Origin: Weissella soli
GTDB lineage: Bacteria > Bacillota > Bacilli > Lactobacillales > Lactobacillaceae
Direction: 5' to 3'
NCBI RefSeq assembly: GCF_001761545.1
Contig: NZ_CP017326.1
Span: 1,116,001-1,180,000 of the forward strand
Length of the DNA: 64,000 nt
The notes under the pieces are model-generated. The model saw only the letters and a list, made by a program, of their open reading frames with translations, was not told where the DNA came from and did not search any database. A program made the position numbers and the translations under genes. This document shows, in pieces, positions 25,945 to 35,123 of this stretch; within the stretch, counting starts at the first letter, position 1, and the number at the start of each line of letters is the position of its first letter.

Positions 25945-27197
25945 TCCCCTTTCTCAGTTAACTGATACATGACTTGGGGCACCAGTCGCTGTGCAACCAT
26001 TTGAATATCAGTGGCTGTAACCGCCTGAACCCGGGCAACCCATTCTGTTTCGTCCACGAATTGTTGTGTCATAAATTGCACCACCACCCGATCAGTCACA
26101 CTACTTGGACGATCTAAGTTCGCCATATAATCCGCAATCATCAGTTTTTTAATCATCGTCAATTCTTCATCGGCCAATAATTCTGTTTGAAGGCGTTCAA
26201 TTTCAACTGCAATCAAATTTTGAGCCGCCTGCACTTGCTGCCGTTCTAAGCCAACTTCAATCATGAGCAAACGGGAATATGGATTGTAATCTGAGCTGAT
26301 TGCATAAGCCAGACCCGCTTTTTCACGCACATTCAAAAACAGTCGTGATACGGCCAACCCGCCCAATAGCGCATTAAAGACGTAGACACTAAACCGTTCA
26401 GCAATTGGCACAGCAACATGGTATCCCTGCACCAAACGGGTTTGGATGATGTCATCAAAGGCCGTAATTGTTGCTGTTTGCGTTTTTAATGGGTGTTCAA
26501 AATATGCGGTGACGGTATTTTTGCGATTTGCAAATGCCCAGTGCGCTAATTTTGTTTGAACCAGTTGTGTATCGACATCCCCCATCACAACGATATCGAT
26601 TTGATCGTGTTGCAAAGCGGCTTGCCATGCGGCCCATGCCGTTTTAGCCGTGGTTGCTTCGATTAATGTTTCATCACCAAATGCAGCCAAGGCATCGATA
26701 TCATTATCAAAGTAGTGTTGCAACATTGCACGTGCTGCAATGTAACCCTTATCTTCACGTAAATCAGCCAGCCCATCAAGTGCATTTTCTTTTTGGCGCT
26801 CAAACATCGTCACATCAAAGCCCTGCTGTGGATCACCCATTGGATTGAAGATAATTTCGGCAAGCAGCTCTAAACTATCAGCCAATAATGAATTAGTTCC
26901 CATTGCAAAGGCATCGTGCACAACCGTTAAGGTCAAACGTAATGCATGGATTGAGCCGGTATTCGTGACGTACGCGCTAAAATCCGCGCCATATAATTCA
27001 CTTAACCGTGTTGAAAAAGCCGTTTGACTGGGGAATTTAGCTGACGCAGTTTCTAGCATATCCGCCACCAGTGCACGACCAGCAATATCAACTTGATCTT
27101 TTTGATTCGCAAAATTCACCACGATTTGCGTTGTCGCAAATTGAGTCGTTGGGATGATATGCAAGTTCACACCTGCATGTAATGTAGTATTCAGCAC
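25941..27197 (-). CDS. yfmF: M16-family peptidase-like protein (YfmF type), probably inactive subunit
   Basis: The insulinase-fold protein has 418 residues from the GTG at 27197. That start is chosen because GAAGGTGG ends 4 nt before it; an ATG at 27227 lacks such a site. No HxxEH motif is present where its partner has HFLEH, so it is likely the non-catalytic half of a heterodimer, as in mitochondrial processing peptidase pairs. It is translationally coupled to yfmH. Confidence 0.85.
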   Translation of the reverse strand: MLNTTLHAGVNLHIIPTTQFATTQIVVNFANQKDQVDIAGRALVADMLETASAKFPSQTAFSTRLSELYGADFSAYVTNTGSIHALRLTLTVVHDAFAMGTNSLLADSLELLAEIIFNPMGDPQQGFDVTMFERQKENALDGLADLREDKGYIAARAMLQHYFDNDIDALAAFGDETLIEATTAKTAWAAWQAALQHDQIDIVVMGDVDTQLVQTKLAHWAFANRKNTVTAYFEHPLKTQTATITAFDDIIQTRLVQGYHVAVPIAERFSVYVFNALLGGLAVSRLFLNVREKAGLAYAISSDYNPYSRLLMIEVGLERQQVQAAQNLIAVEIERLQTELLADEELTMIKKLMIADYMANLDRPSSVTDRVVVQFMTQQFVDETEWVARVQAVTATDIQMVAQRLVPQVMYQLTEKGE

Positions 27198-27254
27198 ATT
27201 GCCACCTTCATTTTCGTAATTTATCATATGTATCCGAGAAAATTCCCGGCACGC

Positions 27255-28715
27255 CTACAAAATAGGTGAGAGCAGACGTGAAAAACGTTGTTTGAATCGC
27301 TTCCAATAAGATTGATTTTTGAAGTAGGCGGTCGTCAATTGGGTTGACTGCAAAACGTCTAATTCAAAGATTTGTTCCAATGCTTCAGTAATTTCTTGGT
27401 CATACATGAATGCATTTGATTCGAAGTTCAAACCAAATGAACGAATGTCCATATTTGCTGAACCCACTGAAGCAATCCGACCATCCACTGTGACCACTTT
27501 GGCATGTAAAAAGCCTGCATCATAGCGATAGACCTCTGCCCCAGCATCCAAAATCTCCTGCGCATAGTATTCGGTCGCGCGATAAACAAATGGATGATCA
27601 GGCATATGTGGAATCATCAAGCGTACTCGAACACCTGACAAGGCTTGCATCCGTAACACCTTGAGAATACTTGCATCTGGAATAAAGTAAGGACTTTGAA
27701 TAGTAATTGTCTGCTTAGCAGTTGCAAACAGCTTCAAGTACCCTTGTTCAATCTGACCTTCATCCGTATCCGGTCCCGACGTAACAATTTGCATGGCTGT
27801 ATTACCACGTACCGTTGTTGTCGGAAAATATTCTGGTGCAAAATCTAGTTTCTGTTTGCGCACAGTCGCATTCCAATCAGTAAAGAAACGCGATTGTAGG
27901 GCCAAAACAGCATCACCTTCGATCCGTAAATGCGTATCCCGCCAATAACCAAATTTAGGAAAACGTCCCAGGTATTGGTCACCCACGTTAAAACCACCGA
28001 TGTAGCCAATTGTACCATCTACAATGACTAACTTACGATGATCACGGAAATTCGCGCGAAAGGTAACTGGTAAGAAATGTGGCGCCATAAAGGGTTCCAC
28101 TTGGCCGCCAGCAGCCCGCAATCGCTTATACATTCGATCATGGCGCCCTTTTGAGCCCATTTGATCGTAAATCACGCGAATCCGCACTCCCTGTTTGGCC
28201 TTGCGGGTTAACAAATCAACCAGTTCATTGCCAATTTGGTCGTCGTAAATCGTAAAATATTCTAAATTAACGTGATGTTTCGCTCGTTCAATATCATCGA
28301 ATAATTGCGCAAACTTCTTATGCCCATCTGTGAAAATGCGCACGGCATTTTTTTGCGTCAAAATGGCTTCTTCATTTTGCAGGAACAGCCGCACGAAGCT
28401 TTGCTCTTCATACTTTTCTTTAAACTGGTCATCGACTTCATCAAGCAAGAGTTTTTGGTTACGGGCAATTTCATTTAGGCCCATCCGTTCCTGCGTTTGC
28501 AAGCTAAAAATTTTCTTAGATGATAATTTACGTCCCAGGAAAAAGTAAATGACGAAGCCAATAATTGGCAAGCCGAGTAACACTACTAACCAAGCCCAAA
28601 TACTCGTCACATCACGACGTTCCCTGAAAATCGTGATAATGGCTGCTAACATATTTAGTATGTATGTCGTCCAAAGAAGCGTCCCGACTAAATGATATGT
28701 GATGAAATTGCCCAT
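27255..28715 (-). CDS. cls: Cardiolipin synthase
   Basis: Condenses two phosphatidylglycerols to cardiolipin and glycerol. The 486 residues comprise two N-terminal membrane spans (about 8-28 and 38-60) and two phospholipase D HKD motifs: HRKLVIVDGTIGYIGGFN near 225 and HAKVVTVDGRIASVGSAN near 400. GGAGGGG precedes the ATG. A promoter TTAAAA-17-TATACT overlaps an inverted repeat TTAGCC/GGCTAA (28796-28777). Confidence 0.95.
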   Translation of the reverse strand: MGNFITYHLVGTLLWTTYILNMLAAIITIFRERRDVTSIWAWLVVLLGLPIIGFVIYFFLGRKLSSKKIFSLQTQERMGLNEIARNQKLLLDEVDDQFKEKYEEQSFVRLFLQNEEAILTQKNAVRIFTDGHKKFAQLFDDIERAKHHVNLEYFTIYDDQIGNELVDLLTRKAKQGVRIRVIYDQMGSKGRHDRMYKRLRAAGGQVEPFMAPHFLPVTFRANFRDHRKLVIVDGTIGYIGGFNVGDQYLGRFPKFGYWRDTHLRIEGDAVLALQSRFFTDWNATVRKQKLDFAPEYFPTTTVRGNTAMQIVTSGPDTDEGQIEQGYLKLFATAKQTITIQSPYFIPDASILKVLRMQALSGVRVRLMIPHMPDHPFVYRATEYYAQEILDAGAEVYRYDAGFLHAKVVTVDGRIASVGSANMDIRSFGLNFESNAFMYDQEITEALEQIFELDVLQSTQLTTAYFKNQSYWKRFKQRFSRLLSPIL

Positions 28716-28776
28716 TTTCCAACCCCTCCGTTGCTCTAAATCAATAATACGAGCTTATCATAGTATACACTACCAA

Positions 28777-28796
28777 TTAGCCTATTTTAAGGCTAA
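28777..28796 (-). promoter_or_regulatory. Inverted repeat over the cls promoter
   Basis: TTAGCC and GGCTAA (28777-28782, 28791-28796) flank the probable -35 box TTAAAA; the -10 box is TATACT (28769-28764). Possible operator; short arms. Confidence 0.4.
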
Positions 28797-28810
28797 TTCA
28801 TCGCATACAG

Positions 28811-28842
28811 AAAGACCCACAGCTAGCAATACCGTGGGCCCT
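28811..28842 (-). terminator. Second hairpin downstream of ltaS
   Basis: Minus-strand CCCAC/GTGGG with a T-rich tail TCTTTCTG, 90 nt beyond the main ltaS terminator. It is either a back-up terminator or the end of a separate short transcript. Confidence 0.45.
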
Positions 28843-28928
28843 CAATAAAATATTTATGAATGCTCATATAGAATACTGTAAAATCAGATAATTAGCAAGT
28901 ACAATAGCCAATGTCATTCATGGTAAAT

Positions 28929-28961
28929 GAAAAGGCAGCATCAGATCGATGCTGCCTTTTC
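28929..28961 (-). terminator. Terminator of the glycolipid/LTA operon
   Basis: Arms GGCAGCATC/GATGCTGCC with A4 and T4 flanks, 16 nt after the ltaS stop. Confidence 0.85.
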
Positions 28962-28976
28962 TCAGGAATCTTGTGC

Positions 28977-31247
28977 CTATTTGCTTGAACTTGAGCTTGA
29001 GCTTGAACTGCTTGAAGATGAATCCGTGGTTTTCTTCGAATTATCCGAACCATGACCACTGAGGATCGACTCAGGTGTCGCAGAGACATTCGAATCGTCA
29101 CCCAAAATAGAACTCTCTTTAATGCCGTCCACTAGGTCATTATCATCGTTGTTCAAAGTCTGCTTAATGCCACCAAGTTCTGGGGCGTTAGTCACATACT
29201 TATCCAGCGTTGATTTACCACCATTTTGGGCCTTCACACTCGTCCCCTTCTTCTGCGCTGCCTTTAAATTAGCAATGCCCGTTGAAGTTTTGTAGGAGAT
29301 GTTTTTCTTATTAACCCGTTTCAGTTCACTCTTAGAAGCGAATCGTAATAGGTTTCCTTGAATTAATTTATCATTGTAATCCAGCGTTTGCGTCACAAAT
29401 TTGTTCGTTTCTTTGATGATTTGCTTAACTCGTGGATCTTCACTAGGCTTAATCTTAGTGCCCGTCGCCGTGACATAGTAGCTTGAACCTATCTTGGTAT
29501 ATTCAGAGGAAACCCAATCACCATTACGGAATGGCACAACTTGGCGGTGCTCAGATGATAATAGGTCCGTACCAAATTGGACAACCTGCTCATCTTTGAT
29601 ACCCAACAAACCAAGCAAGGTTGGCATCACGTCAATCTCACCACCGTAAGTATGATTAATACCACCCTTCATACCAGGTACGCGTACCATGAATGGGACT
29701 TTTTCCCAATTAACTAAATCAGTTGCGCTAAGCTTTTTCTTACCTAACAACTTGGCAATCGCCGGTTGATGGTTGGTTGAAATACCATAATGATCACCGT
29801 ATAAAACAATCATCGTTTTATTCCATAAGCCAGCCTTTTTTAAGTAGGATTCAAACTCACCAAAGGCCTGGTCAAGATACCGCGCGGTTTGAACATACCC
29901 ATCGACCGTCGAATCACCAGTCGTGGTCTTTTTAATTGAGATATTTTGTGAATCCAGGTCATATGGATAGTGGTTCGTGACCGTAATGATCTTGGCATAG
30001 AAAGGTTGTGGCAATTGTTGTAGATAGCTTGCCGTGTCTTTCAAGAAAATCTTGTCTTTCAAACCGTAACCGATATTATAGTTGGGGTTGTCCGGATCCT
30101 TGTAATAACTCTTTGAAAAGAAGTATTGATAACCCCAAGATTTGTAGGCATTATCACGATTCCAAAATGATGGGACATCACCGTGGAAGGCCGCCGTCGT
30201 ATACCCCATTTGATCCAACACACTCGGCATTGCCTGGAATGTATTCGTTGTACCATAATTAGTCATGACTGAACCTGAGGCCGTACCATATAATGAATTT
30301 TCTAGCATCAACTCGGCATCAGAAGTCTTTCCTTGACCAACTTGGTTATAAAAGTTATCAAAAGAAGTGGTATTTGTATCATGGTAAAAAGCGTTCAAAT
30401 TAGGGGTTACTTCTTGGCCATCCCATCGATAATCTAGCATAAATTGTTGGAATGACTCCAGATGGAAGATAATGACATTCTTTCCCTTCGCTTTACCAAA
30501 GGTGGTTGCATTCGCCAATACCTTGTTTTGTTTAGTGAATGCTTTAATCTTATCCAAATCAGAACTCTTGGCTTCTTTAACTTCATTAGCTTGTTGATTC
30601 GTCTTAACGATGTTATAAGCTGCGTATTCGTTCAACCCTAGATATTTAACAATGTAGTTATTATCGAAAGTGCGCGTCAACAAACCAGAGCGGTCCTTTG
30701 AAGCGATACCAAAGTCAACCATCATTAAAACAACCCCAAAAACGGTCATCAAAATAGCAAAGCGTTTCTGAATCAGCGTCTTGTCAACTTTGATAATCTT
30801 CAGTAATAACAAAATTAACAAGACAATCAGGTCAATGTACACCACAAAGTCGATCGGCTTAATAATCCCGCCGATTGCCTTGGAAAGATTATTGTCAACC
30901 GAACCCCCTGCCTTCACGATATTCAATGAAATGAAATCTGAGAACTCACGATAGTATAAAATGTTGGCAAACAGCCAGACAGTCTGCAGCAGATTTATCA
31001 GCATCATCAACCAGTACGCAATGCGTCCACGGAAGTACAACGCGATACTCAACAAGATAATGGCGGTTGGAATCGGATTTAAAATCAACAAGAATTGTTG
31101 TAATGCTCCCGTAGCGCCTAAGCTAAACTCAAACTGATATGCCCAGTATGTTTTTAACGTGACCAGGAAGACAGATAGGATGAAAAAGCCGACCGTTGAA
31201 TTAAAATCTGGCCACCATTTTCGTATCGTTGATACTAAACGTTGCAC
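28977..31247 (-). CDS. ltaS: Lipoteichoic acid synthase family protein
   Basis: Polymerises glycerol phosphate from phosphatidylglycerol onto a glycolipid anchor, outside the membrane. The 756 residues have five N-terminal spans (to about residue 185) and an extracellular sulfatase-like domain. The catalytic threonine lies in QGKTSDAEL, with metal-site motifs GKNVIIFHLES and YGDHYGIS. The tail ends in 13 consecutive serines and a lysine, encoded largely by a TCAAGC-type repeat. The start is GTG, with AGAAGG upstream. It is last of the glycolipid operon, with an extra promoter-like palindrome before it. Confidence 0.93.
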   Translation of the reverse strand: MQRLVSTIRKWWPDFNSTVGFFILSVFLVTLKTYWAYQFEFSLGATGALQQFLLILNPIPTAIILLSIALYFRGRIAYWLMMLINLLQTVWLFANILYYREFSDFISLNIVKAGGSVDNNLSKAIGGIIKPIDFVVYIDLIVLLILLLLKIIKVDKTLIQKRFAILMTVFGVVLMMVDFGIASKDRSGLLTRTFDNNYIVKYLGLNEYAAYNIVKTNQQANEVKEAKSSDLDKIKAFTKQNKVLANATTFGKAKGKNVIIFHLESFQQFMLDYRWDGQEVTPNLNAFYHDTNTTSFDNFYNQVGQGKTSDAELMLENSLYGTASGSVMTNYGTTNTFQAMPSVLDQMGYTTAAFHGDVPSFWNRDNAYKSWGYQYFFSKSYYKDPDNPNYNIGYGLKDKIFLKDTASYLQQLPQPFYAKIITVTNHYPYDLDSQNISIKKTTTGDSTVDGYVQTARYLDQAFGEFESYLKKAGLWNKTMIVLYGDHYGISTNHQPAIAKLLGKKKLSATDLVNWEKVPFMVRVPGMKGGINHTYGGEIDVMPTLLGLLGIKDEQVVQFGTDLLSSEHRQVVPFRNGDWVSSEYTKIGSSYYVTATGTKIKPSEDPRVKQIIKETNKFVTQTLDYNDKLIQGNLLRFASKSELKRVNKKNISYKTSTGIANLKAAQKKGTSVKAQNGGKSTLDKYVTNAPELGGIKQTLNNDDNDLVDGIKESSILGDDSNVSATPESILSGHGSDNSKKTTDSSSSSSSSSSSSSK
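28983..29020 (-). repeat. Serine-codon hexanucleotide repeat at the ltaS 3' end
   Basis: Imperfect tandem TCAAGC/AGCTCA units encode the poly-serine tail. The unit is a multiple of three, so slippage would change tail length and not the frame. Confidence 0.7.
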
Positions 31248-31299
31248 GATAATGTACCTTCTCTTTCGAAATTTTATTAATTATGTCACTCTTAAGCCA

Positions 31300-31319
31300 T
31301 TGTTAAGTATACTCAACAA
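31300..31319 (-). promoter_or_regulatory. 20-bp near-perfect palindrome upstream of ltaS
   Basis: TTGTTAAGTATACTCAACAA has one mismatched pair. It is centred on TATACT, a good minus-strand -10 box, 60 nt before the ltaS start. Likely an operator on an internal promoter. Confidence 0.5.
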
Positions 31320-31343
31320 GCTTATTGTGTACTTAAAGATAGC

Positions 31344-31595
31344 TTAAAAGATTTCCTTGAATTCATTAAGAGCTTCGTAGACATCAATCGCTAATAAATC
31401 TAGATCATCGAACGCAAATTTCTTATCACTGCGTCCGTTCACCAGCGCAAATGTGCTTGATGGTCGATCAAACTGAACGGTCACCACCGTCACCCCAAAT
31501 TTATCAAAATGACGTTCTTGCAGTTCATTTTTATCATCTAACGTCATCGCTTTGATGCGTTGGATGATATGTTGTAACTCGGTGTCTTCTGTCAT
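31344..31595 (-). CDS. YkuJ-like (DUF1797) protein
   Basis: The 83-residue cytoplasmic protein has the family features: V-VQFDRPSSTFAL in the middle and FAFDDLDLLAIDVYEAL near the end, like YkuJ of Bacillus. The function of the family is not established. Its start overlaps the stop of the preceding gene by ATGA, so it is an integral part of the glycolipid operon. The next gene is ltaS, 96 nt later. Confidence 0.75.
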   Translation of the reverse strand: MTEDTELQHIIQRIKAMTLDDKNELQERHFDKFGVTVVTVQFDRPSSTFALVNGRSDKKFAFDDLDLLAIDVYEALNEFKEIF

Positions 31596-32614
31596 TGTTC
31601 GTTATCCTTCTTTACAGAAATATTAAACGCCACAATTCCCAGAAACATCCCCAAATAGTATGTAATTAATCGCCAAATGACCATCACTAAAACAAGTTCA
31701 GCGGCCGTTGGTAAGAAACTATTAAATAACATTTGGAAACTGACTTCTGCACCACCAGCCCCGCCGGGAATTGGAAAGAGCGAGATCACCATCACAATCA
31801 AAATATGCAACGAGGTCACTAACATCACGTTGATATGTGACACACCCATCGCCAGCAAGATAAAGTATGGAATCAAGTAGTAAAAAAAGAGTTGGACAAA
31901 AGTTAAGGCAATGGCTTTGAGCAAGGCTGGCCAATTGTGACTCATTCGCCGACTCTCATCATGAAAACTATCAACTTTTTCTGATAATACCGTTGACCAC
32001 GCCACTACTTTTTTGGGTCGCAACCATCGCACTGGTATCATTATCCAATGCATCAACGTATGCGTCAATCGTGGCAAATACATCACTAATAACAAGACCA
32101 CAATCACGGCCATATGAATAATAAATCCCAAGATAACTAGCAAGGCCAACGCATGTAACTTAGTGGCAATATAATTGTAGCCAATGGTCAGTGCCATCAA
32201 AAAATTTAAAACGATCATGCCTTGATAGACCACAAATTTCATTAGCAAGATTGACCCCGCTCGACCAGGATCAATCCCAGTTTGGGCCATCGCAATCAAT
32301 TGCATGGGTTGCCCCCCGGTGGCAAATGGTGTAATCCCATTACCGAGTTGTTCGACCAAGGGCACACGAATGGCATTGTGCCAACTCATTTTGCCGTGTT
32401 CAGTATCGACAAACACCTTGATTACTGCCGCTTCCAAGACGAAGTAGAGTAACATCGCCCCGACCGCCACTAACAACCACCACCAATTTGCCGATGCTAG
32501 TGAGTGGAAAAATTGGACTGGTTTAACGCTACGCATAGACCACCAAAATACGCTCACCCCAACCAGTAACATTAGGATGAACACTATGCCATTTTTTCGT
32601 GTCACATTTCCCAT
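31592..32614 (-). CDS. Flippase-like (UPF0104/YbhN, LPG synthase TM-domain) membrane protein
   Basis: The 340-residue protein has about eight hydrophobic spans and the family hallmark VEQLGNGITPFATGGQPMQL (about 88-107); PIPGGAGGAEVSF lies near 295. It resembles the membrane half of MprF without the aminoacyl-transferase domain. Members are thought to move or modify lipids. Its place between the glucosyl-diacylglycerol synthases and ltaS suggests a role with the LTA glycolipid anchor, which is inference. It starts 12 nt after the glycosyltransferase stop. Confidence 0.82.
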   Translation of the reverse strand: MGNVTRKNGIVFILMLLVGVSVFWWSMRSVKPVQFFHSLASANWWWLLVAVGAMLLYFVLEAAVIKVFVDTEHGKMSWHNAIRVPLVEQLGNGITPFATGGQPMQLIAMAQTGIDPGRAGSILLMKFVVYQGMIVLNFLMALTIGYNYIATKLHALALLVILGFIIHMAVIVVLLLVMYLPRLTHTLMHWIMIPVRWLRPKKVVAWSTVLSEKVDSFHDESRRMSHNWPALLKAIALTFVQLFFYYLIPYFILLAMGVSHINVMLVTSLHILIVMVISLFPIPGGAGGAEVSFQMLFNSFLPTAAELVLVMVIWRLITYYLGMFLGIVAFNISVKKDNEQ

Positions 32615-32626
32615 CTTTTAATCTCC

Positions 32627-33658
32627 CTACTTTTTACCCAAAGCAGCCTGCTCATGATAGAATTGGTCCCAAATTTTAGCGACATGTTCCGCTGAATAAC
32701 GATATGAGGCTTCTAATGCCGCATCATGGAGTTGTTGCTGTGCCTCTGGGTCATCTGCCAACCGCTGCAATTGTACTTGCATATCAGCCTGATCACGAGC
32801 TGGTAAATAGTAGCCTGTAATAATCGCTTTATATAAGTCTAAATCACGTAAAATCGTGGGTGTCCCTGTGCTGAACGCTTCTAGCGCTGACATTGGAAAA
32901 AGCTCATTGTAACTTGGTAATAAAAAAACATCTGCAACATTGTAATAACTATTGATGACCCCACGATCCACAATGCCAGGAAACTTCAAGTTAGCTGGCG
33001 GTTGTTCAAGGACCGTTTTGAGCTCATCATAGCCTGCCGTGATACTACCAAATGAAAAACCACCCACCCAAATAAAGTGCCATTGCGGATTGTGTTTAGC
33101 TAATTCAATAAAGTCAAAAATACCTTTACGCTCCTGAATTTGCCCAACGCCCAAAATGACAAATGCCTCGTCAGGGATACCAAATTGCTGCCGCAAAGCC
33201 GTCTTTTGTGCGGGTGCTAATTCAAAGAATTGCGTTTTTGAGACAAAGTTTGGAATGTAGGTCACCCGTTCACGCTTCACCCCATTCGCAACTAATTTAT
33301 CGATAAAGGTGGGATTCACCACAACGAGGTGATCCATCCGCCGATAAAACGTCATCACATACCAATAAAAGATTTGTTTTATCGGCCAATGGAGAAGAAT
33401 GGATCCCTCAAGTGTTTCTGGCAAGAAATGGACATACCCAATCTTGCGACCACGGCCTGGTAAAAACGTACTCAGATAAAATGTAAAATCAATGGTGTGA
33501 TAATGACTGACGTCAGCTCTTTTTAATGAATTTTTGCGAATCAAAATTGTCTCCGTGAATTTGGCCTTTAACAAATTAACCAATTCACGGTAAGCCGAGC
33601 CAACTCCCTGGCCCGGTACCGTTTCAGCTGACGAAAACATGGTTACTTTCAGCATCAT
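32627..33658 (-). CDS. GT4 glycosyltransferase, probable second-sugar diacylglycerol glycosyltransferase
   Basis: The 343-residue GT-B protein is similar in size and layout to CpoA/LafB-type enzymes, which add a second hexose to monoglucosyl-diacylglycerol. Visible features are the donor-side VILGVGQIQERKGIFDF and the acidic motif LPSYNELFPMSALEAFSTG (E-x7-E) near 255-275. It overlaps the upstream glycosyltransferase by ATGA. The product would be the diglycosyl anchor for lipoteichoic acid. Whether it adds glucose or galactose cannot be read from sequence. Confidence 0.82.
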   Translation of the reverse strand: MMLKVTMFSSAETVPGQGVGSAYRELVNLLKAKFTETILIRKNSLKRADVSHYHTIDFTFYLSTFLPGRGRKIGYVHFLPETLEGSILLHWPIKQIFYWYVMTFYRRMDHLVVVNPTFIDKLVANGVKRERVTYIPNFVSKTQFFELAPAQKTALRQQFGIPDEAFVILGVGQIQERKGIFDFIELAKHNPQWHFIWVGGFSFGSITAGYDELKTVLEQPPANLKFPGIVDRGVINSYYNVADVFLLPSYNELFPMSALEAFSTGTPTILRDLDLYKAIITGYYLPARDQADMQVQLQRLADDPEAQQQLHDAALEASYRYSAEHVAKIWDQFYHEQAALGKK

Positions 33659-34899
33659 GATTCCTTCCTAAATGGATTTCGTAAACGGAATGAACGAACG
33701 TATTCATCATCCGCTGCTTGATTTTCTGCCTCTGTGGCGTTGTCTTGATAGACTGCCAAAGCTTCATTATATAAATCGATCACCCGCTGTCCAAATGTGC
33801 GTTCATCAATTTCATGAAGAATCTGTTGGCGAATGGTCGGATCCCCTAATTCAAGGGCCTCGGTTTTAGCTGTCAGATATTTTAAAAGCACGTCCGCGAT
33901 TTCATAAGTTTCTGAAACTAATGTACCAATGTTTTCATCAATCACGATATCGCGTAGATAAAGTGAATCCATCGCGACAATCGGCTTGCCCGCTGTAATC
34001 GCCTCGATGTAAGTTAACCCCTGCGTCTCAGTGGTTGAAGCCGAAACAAAGACGTCCGCCATCCGATAATAACTATACGCCTGCTCATGGTCGACATAAC
34101 CAGTGAACGTGACCGCATCGTCAATCTCTAACGCTTTGGCATGATTTTCAATGGCATCTAGTGCGGGGCCATTCCCAGCCACGACTAACCGAGCCGTGGG
34201 CATATCTTCGAGTACCCATTTAAAATTTTCTAGCACTGCCTCAATGTTCTTTTCAAAAGCAACTCGTCCAAGCACCAACGCAACGGGTGTTTCAGGTGTA
34301 AATCCTAACGATTCCCGTAAAGCCGTACTATGATCTTCAGTCGATGTAAAATCAACTTTGACACCCGTGGGAATAATTTCAAGCGGTGGTGCCACCTTAT
34401 AACGTGCTAAAGTTTCATAAGTTTGTTTTGAAGGTGCAATGACAGCGGTCATCCCATGCGTAAAGCCACGCGCTAATAACGCCACGGCCCCGGCATGAAA
34501 AACCTTGCCGTTGAAAACATAATGTGTATAATCTTCGTAATTTGTGTGATAAGTATGTACAGCAGGTATTTTAAGCGCACTCGCGACTGATTTACCCATT
34601 AACCCGATTGAAAATTCAGTTTGCGTATGCACGATATCTAACTTTAATTTGCGGGCAATGATAATGCCTTGGATGGCACCGCGATAAGAAATACGCCGTT
34701 CCTTAAAACCAACAAAAGGCACACTTGAGAAGCGATAAACATTTGGCTCTGCAATACCTTTTTCCAAGCTTGGATCAGTGGTCGTGAAAATATACACATG
34801 ATGACCGTGTGCTTCCAATTGGGCCGTCAATGTCTTAATTGACGTCAGCACACCCGAAAGCTGTGGATAATAAGTATCTGTAAAAATCCCAATATTCAT
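33655..34899 (-). CDS. GT4 glycosyltransferase, probable 1,2-diacylglycerol 3-glucosyltransferase
   Basis: The 414-residue enzyme starts MNIGIFTDTYYPQLSGVLTS, typical of monoglucosyl-diacylglycerol synthases (LafA/BgsB type). Other motifs are the acceptor-side HTYHTNYEDYTHY, PTGVKVDF, and SASTTETQGLTYIEAITAG with the E-x7-E pair. The ATG at 34899 follows AGGAG; a longer frame from 34950 has no ribosome site. It leads the glycolipid operon and has its own promoter at 35023-34995. Confidence 0.87.
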   Translation of the reverse strand: MNIGIFTDTYYPQLSGVLTSIKTLTAQLEAHGHHVYIFTTTDPSLEKGIAEPNVYRFSSVPFVGFKERRISYRGAIQGIIIARKLKLDIVHTQTEFSIGLMGKSVASALKIPAVHTYHTNYEDYTHYVFNGKVFHAGAVALLARGFTHGMTAVIAPSKQTYETLARYKVAPPLEIIPTGVKVDFTSTEDHSTALRESLGFTPETPVALVLGRVAFEKNIEAVLENFKWVLEDMPTARLVVAGNGPALDAIENHAKALEIDDAVTFTGYVDHEQAYSYYRMADVFVSASTTETQGLTYIEAITAGKPIVAMDSLYLRDIVIDENIGTLVSETYEIADVLLKYLTAKTEALELGDPTIRQQILHEIDERTFGQRVIDLYNEALAVYQDNATEAENQAADDEYVRSFRLRNPFRKES

Positions 34900-34994
34900 C
34901 AATAGTACTCCTTTGTATCCTACTCTTCGTACTAGTATACCTGAATTCAAAGGTTAAGACGACGTTTCAGCCCTGTTGGATAAAACATTTCTAT

Positions 34995-35023
34995 ATTATA
35001 CAGTGTATAACATAATTAGACAA
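34995..35023 (-). promoter_or_regulatory. Promoter of the glycolipid operon
   Basis: TTGTCT (35023-35018), 17 bp, TATAAT (35000-34995), about 95 nt before the first glycosyltransferase start and downstream of the terminator at 35072-35037. Confidence 0.75.
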
Positions 35024-35034
35024 CTGACTGACCA

Positions 35035-35118
35035 AATCAAAAGCCGCTATACCTGGCATGGCATAGCGGCTGAGAGAGAAAGAGAATTGGTTGTATAGAG
35101 GGATTGCTCCCCTATGTG
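35035..35118 (-). ncRNA. Candidate small RNA between nagB and the glycolipid operon
   Basis: A self-contained unit: a promoter with TGGTGA (35151-35146), 17 bp and TATTAT (35128-35123); then about 80 nt with a 5' stem AGGG/CCCT, an unbroken 15-nt pyrimidine tract TTCTCTTTCTCTCTC (35086-35072), and a terminator stem AGCCGCTAT/ATAGCGGCT with TTTTGATTT. No ribosome site plus start codon fits a protein. A perfect cre lies over the promoter. The tract could pair with purine-rich ribosome sites. Expression is not shown by sequence; it might instead be an attenuated leader. Confidence 0.5.
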
Positions 35119-35123
35119 ATTAA

